A DNA stretch of 64,000 bases from Breoghania sp. GTDB lineage: Bacteria > Pseudomonadota > Alphaproteobacteria > Rhizobiales > Stappiaceae. Of this stretch, positions 63,883 through 64,000 are shown one piece after another (positions within the stretch are counted from its first letter, which is position 1; each line of letters opens with the position of its first letter). The stretch covers positions 1 to 64,000 of the forward strand of contig NZ_JASJAV010000033.1 in the NCBI RefSeq assembly GCF_030066895.1. The letters run 5' to 3'. The translations under genes were made by a program, and so were the position numbers. The notes beneath the pieces were generated by a model. That model made no database searches. It saw only the letters and a program-made list of their open reading frames with translations, and had not been told where the DNA came from.

Positions 63883-64000
63883 TTATTGGTATCGGCGTTG
63901 GTGCCTGAGGCTCGATACCAACAAAATTGCCGGATGGCAGTGGACGGAACCGCACACCTTCGGACGCTAAATCTGGGAAAATCGAGCAAAATCAGAGGCT
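63883..64000. other. Right edge of the window
   Basis: About 118 bases upstream of the integrase remnant. No gene or attachment-site repeat is recognisable. Confidence 0.3.

Noticed and set aside
63883..64000. tRNA attachment site for the integrase
   Set aside because: No tRNA-like fold or T-loop consensus could be recognised in the remaining sequence.

Overview
The window is about 64 kb of GC-rich DNA (roughly 60-63% by eye) from an alphaproteobacterium, most likely of the Hyphomicrobiales/Rhodobacterales type. The evidence is a 5-aminolevulinate synthase (C4 haem pathway), FixL/FixJ/FixK-type oxygen signalling, a CrbS-like transporter/kinase, TRAP and peptide ABC uptake systems, and the Lhr-PdeM DNA-damage pair. 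I see no rRNA, tRNA, CRISPR array, insertion sequence or replication origin.

Layout. (1) 0-9.3 kb: pdeM-lhr, an NTF2-like protein, an isomerase, a small envelope protein, a two-hotdog thioesterase, an HSL-type hydrolase and a sodium:solute symporter. (2) 9.8-16.4 kb: a LuxR-type regulator facing a CrbS-like kinase, then fixL-fixJ. (3) 16.7-21 kb: a receiver-like protein, fixK, a 5'-truncated hemN joined head-to-head to a 5'-truncated fixI, then fixS. (4) 21.2-25.2 kb: hemA, a chemotaxis-type receiver, KDPG aldolase and a sugar kinase. (5) 25.8-32.4 kb: TauE-like and ThrE-like transporters, then a TetR regulator divergent from a thiolase/thioesterase/MFS/hydrolase operon with a large palindromic operator. 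(6) 32.4-40.7 kb: a MocR regulator, a TRAP transporter, HMG-CoA reductase, HMG-CoA lyase and a gamma-glutamyltransferase. (7) 40.7-50.6 kb: a dipeptide-type ABC operon with its FCD regulator, a taurine/nitrate-type ABC operon and an agmatinase-family gene. (8) 50.7-64 kb: two LysR regulators around a very AT-rich patch, then a probable biosynthetic island: aminotransferase, halogenase-like flavoprotein, two ketosynthase-like proteins, a transglutaminase-like protein, an AMP ligase, an acyl carrier protein, a flavin reductase, a TrmB regulator, a RidA protein and an MFS exporter, ending at an integrase remnant.

The striking overall property is decay. More than half of the genes carry premature stops, single-base frameshifts (often in G or C runs) or internal deletions, although the protein homology continues on both sides. 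Most stops stand where Trp, Gln or Arg codons are expected, so they fit G:C to A:T transitions. TAG, TAA and TGA are all involved, which argues against a recoded stop. About a dozen genes are intact, including hemA, the thiolase, the TrmB regulator, RidA and one ABC ATPase. Either this is a genome in early, massive pseudogenization or a poorly polished consensus; the sequence alone cannot decide. Genes with disruptions are listed as pseudogenes over their full reconstructed span.

The most interesting locus is the 52.8-63.6 kb cluster. It has the parts for activating an acid, loading it on a carrier protein, condensing it, modifying it with a reduced-flavin enzyme, possibly releasing it by amide formation, and exporting it. 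I do not recognise it as a named pathway.
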